The notes beneath the pieces are model-generated. The model was not told the origin of the DNA and made no database searches. It saw only the letters and a list, made by a program, of their open reading frames with translations. 14,793 nucleotides of DNA from Pseudomonadota bacterium (lineage in GTDB: Bacteria; Pseudomonadota; Alphaproteobacteria; Acetobacterales; Acetobacteraceae). Made by a program: the position numbers and the translations under genes. Below, piece after piece: positions 14,688-14,793 of the stretch. The stretch lies in the NCBI GenBank assembly GCA_021845835.1, contig JAJZVE010000036.1, forward strand, positions 1-14,793, written 5' to 3'. Position 1 is the stretch's first letter; each line of letters starts with the position of its first letter.

Positions 14688-14793
14688 GTGGCGAAGCGTC
14701 TGGACGAACTGCTCCACGAATCCCGGCCCGGCGCGCCGCGCAAGATCGGCAATGAGAAGATCGCCGATGTTGTGACGACGCCATGGCCATCGA
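14688..14793 (+). pseudogene. IS630-type transposase fragment, cut by the window end
   Basis: The translation of this stretch reads VAKRLDELLHESRPGAPRKI (14688-14747), then GNEKIADVV. This matches the end of the helix-turn-helix region of IS630/Tc1-like transposases, where RLDGLxDExRPGAPRKI is typical. The preceding DNA-binding part of the transposase is absent, because the DUF2934 stop lies only 16 bases upstream and no start codon or terminal repeat is visible. After VVTT the similarity fades, suggesting a small deletion or frameshift. The catalytic DDE domain, if present, lies outside the window. It may be a decayed insertion sequence remnant. It is identified from one motif only. Confidence 0.55.

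Noticed and set aside
1..14793. CRISPR array, phage, toxin-antitoxin module or defence island
   Set aside because: No regularly spaced direct repeats, phage structural or integrase genes, or recognisable small toxin and antitoxin pairs were seen. The only mobile trace is the fragment at the right edge.

Overview
This is a GC-rich chromosomal window, probably from an alphaproteobacterium of the Rhodospirillales/Acetobacteraceae kind. That placement is inferred from base composition, the pepA-holC pair, long Sua5 next to CysQ, and a DUF2934 protein; no marker gene fixes the taxon. Most of the window is ordinary, densely packed core and transport genes. I found no phage, CRISPR array or toxin-antitoxin module, and no clear undescribed system.

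Left part (1-4035, + strand): the 3' end of an HrpB-type helicase gene is followed by a probable envelope-stress cluster. It holds a secreted HtrA/Deg serine protease with one PDZ domain, an OmpR-type response regulator, a two-TM HAMP sensor histidine kinase that probably starts at TTG, and a small exported two-cysteine protein overlapping the kinase end. The likely logic is surveillance of periplasmic protein damage, with the protease as effector or co-sensor.

Middle (4120-7948): cysQ and sua5 on the - strand overlap by four bases. They diverge from pepA and holC on the + strand, which overlap by one base. A tRNA-Gly(UCC) on the - strand faces holC. A perfect 36-bp palindrome lies three bases from the tRNA 5' end. 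The arm upstream of its centre on the - strand fills the 17-bp spacer of a possible tRNA promoter.

Right part (8069-12825, - strand): a complete CUT2-class sugar-type ABC importer, read as ATPase, permease, permease, binding protein, with ATGA overlaps at the last two junctions. The binding protein resembles the LsrB/RhaS group but appears to lack most of the residues LsrB uses for autoinducer-2. No sugar catabolic gene or dedicated regulator is visible, so the substrate is open. A secreted parvulin-type prolyl isomerase gene lies just upstream, separated from the ATPase gene by a strong hairpin.

Right edge (13834-14793): about 400 bases without a convincing gene, then a small DUF2934 protein with a basic disordered tail, then what looks like a remnant of an IS630-type transposase gene cut by the window end. 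This is the only sign of mobile DNA.
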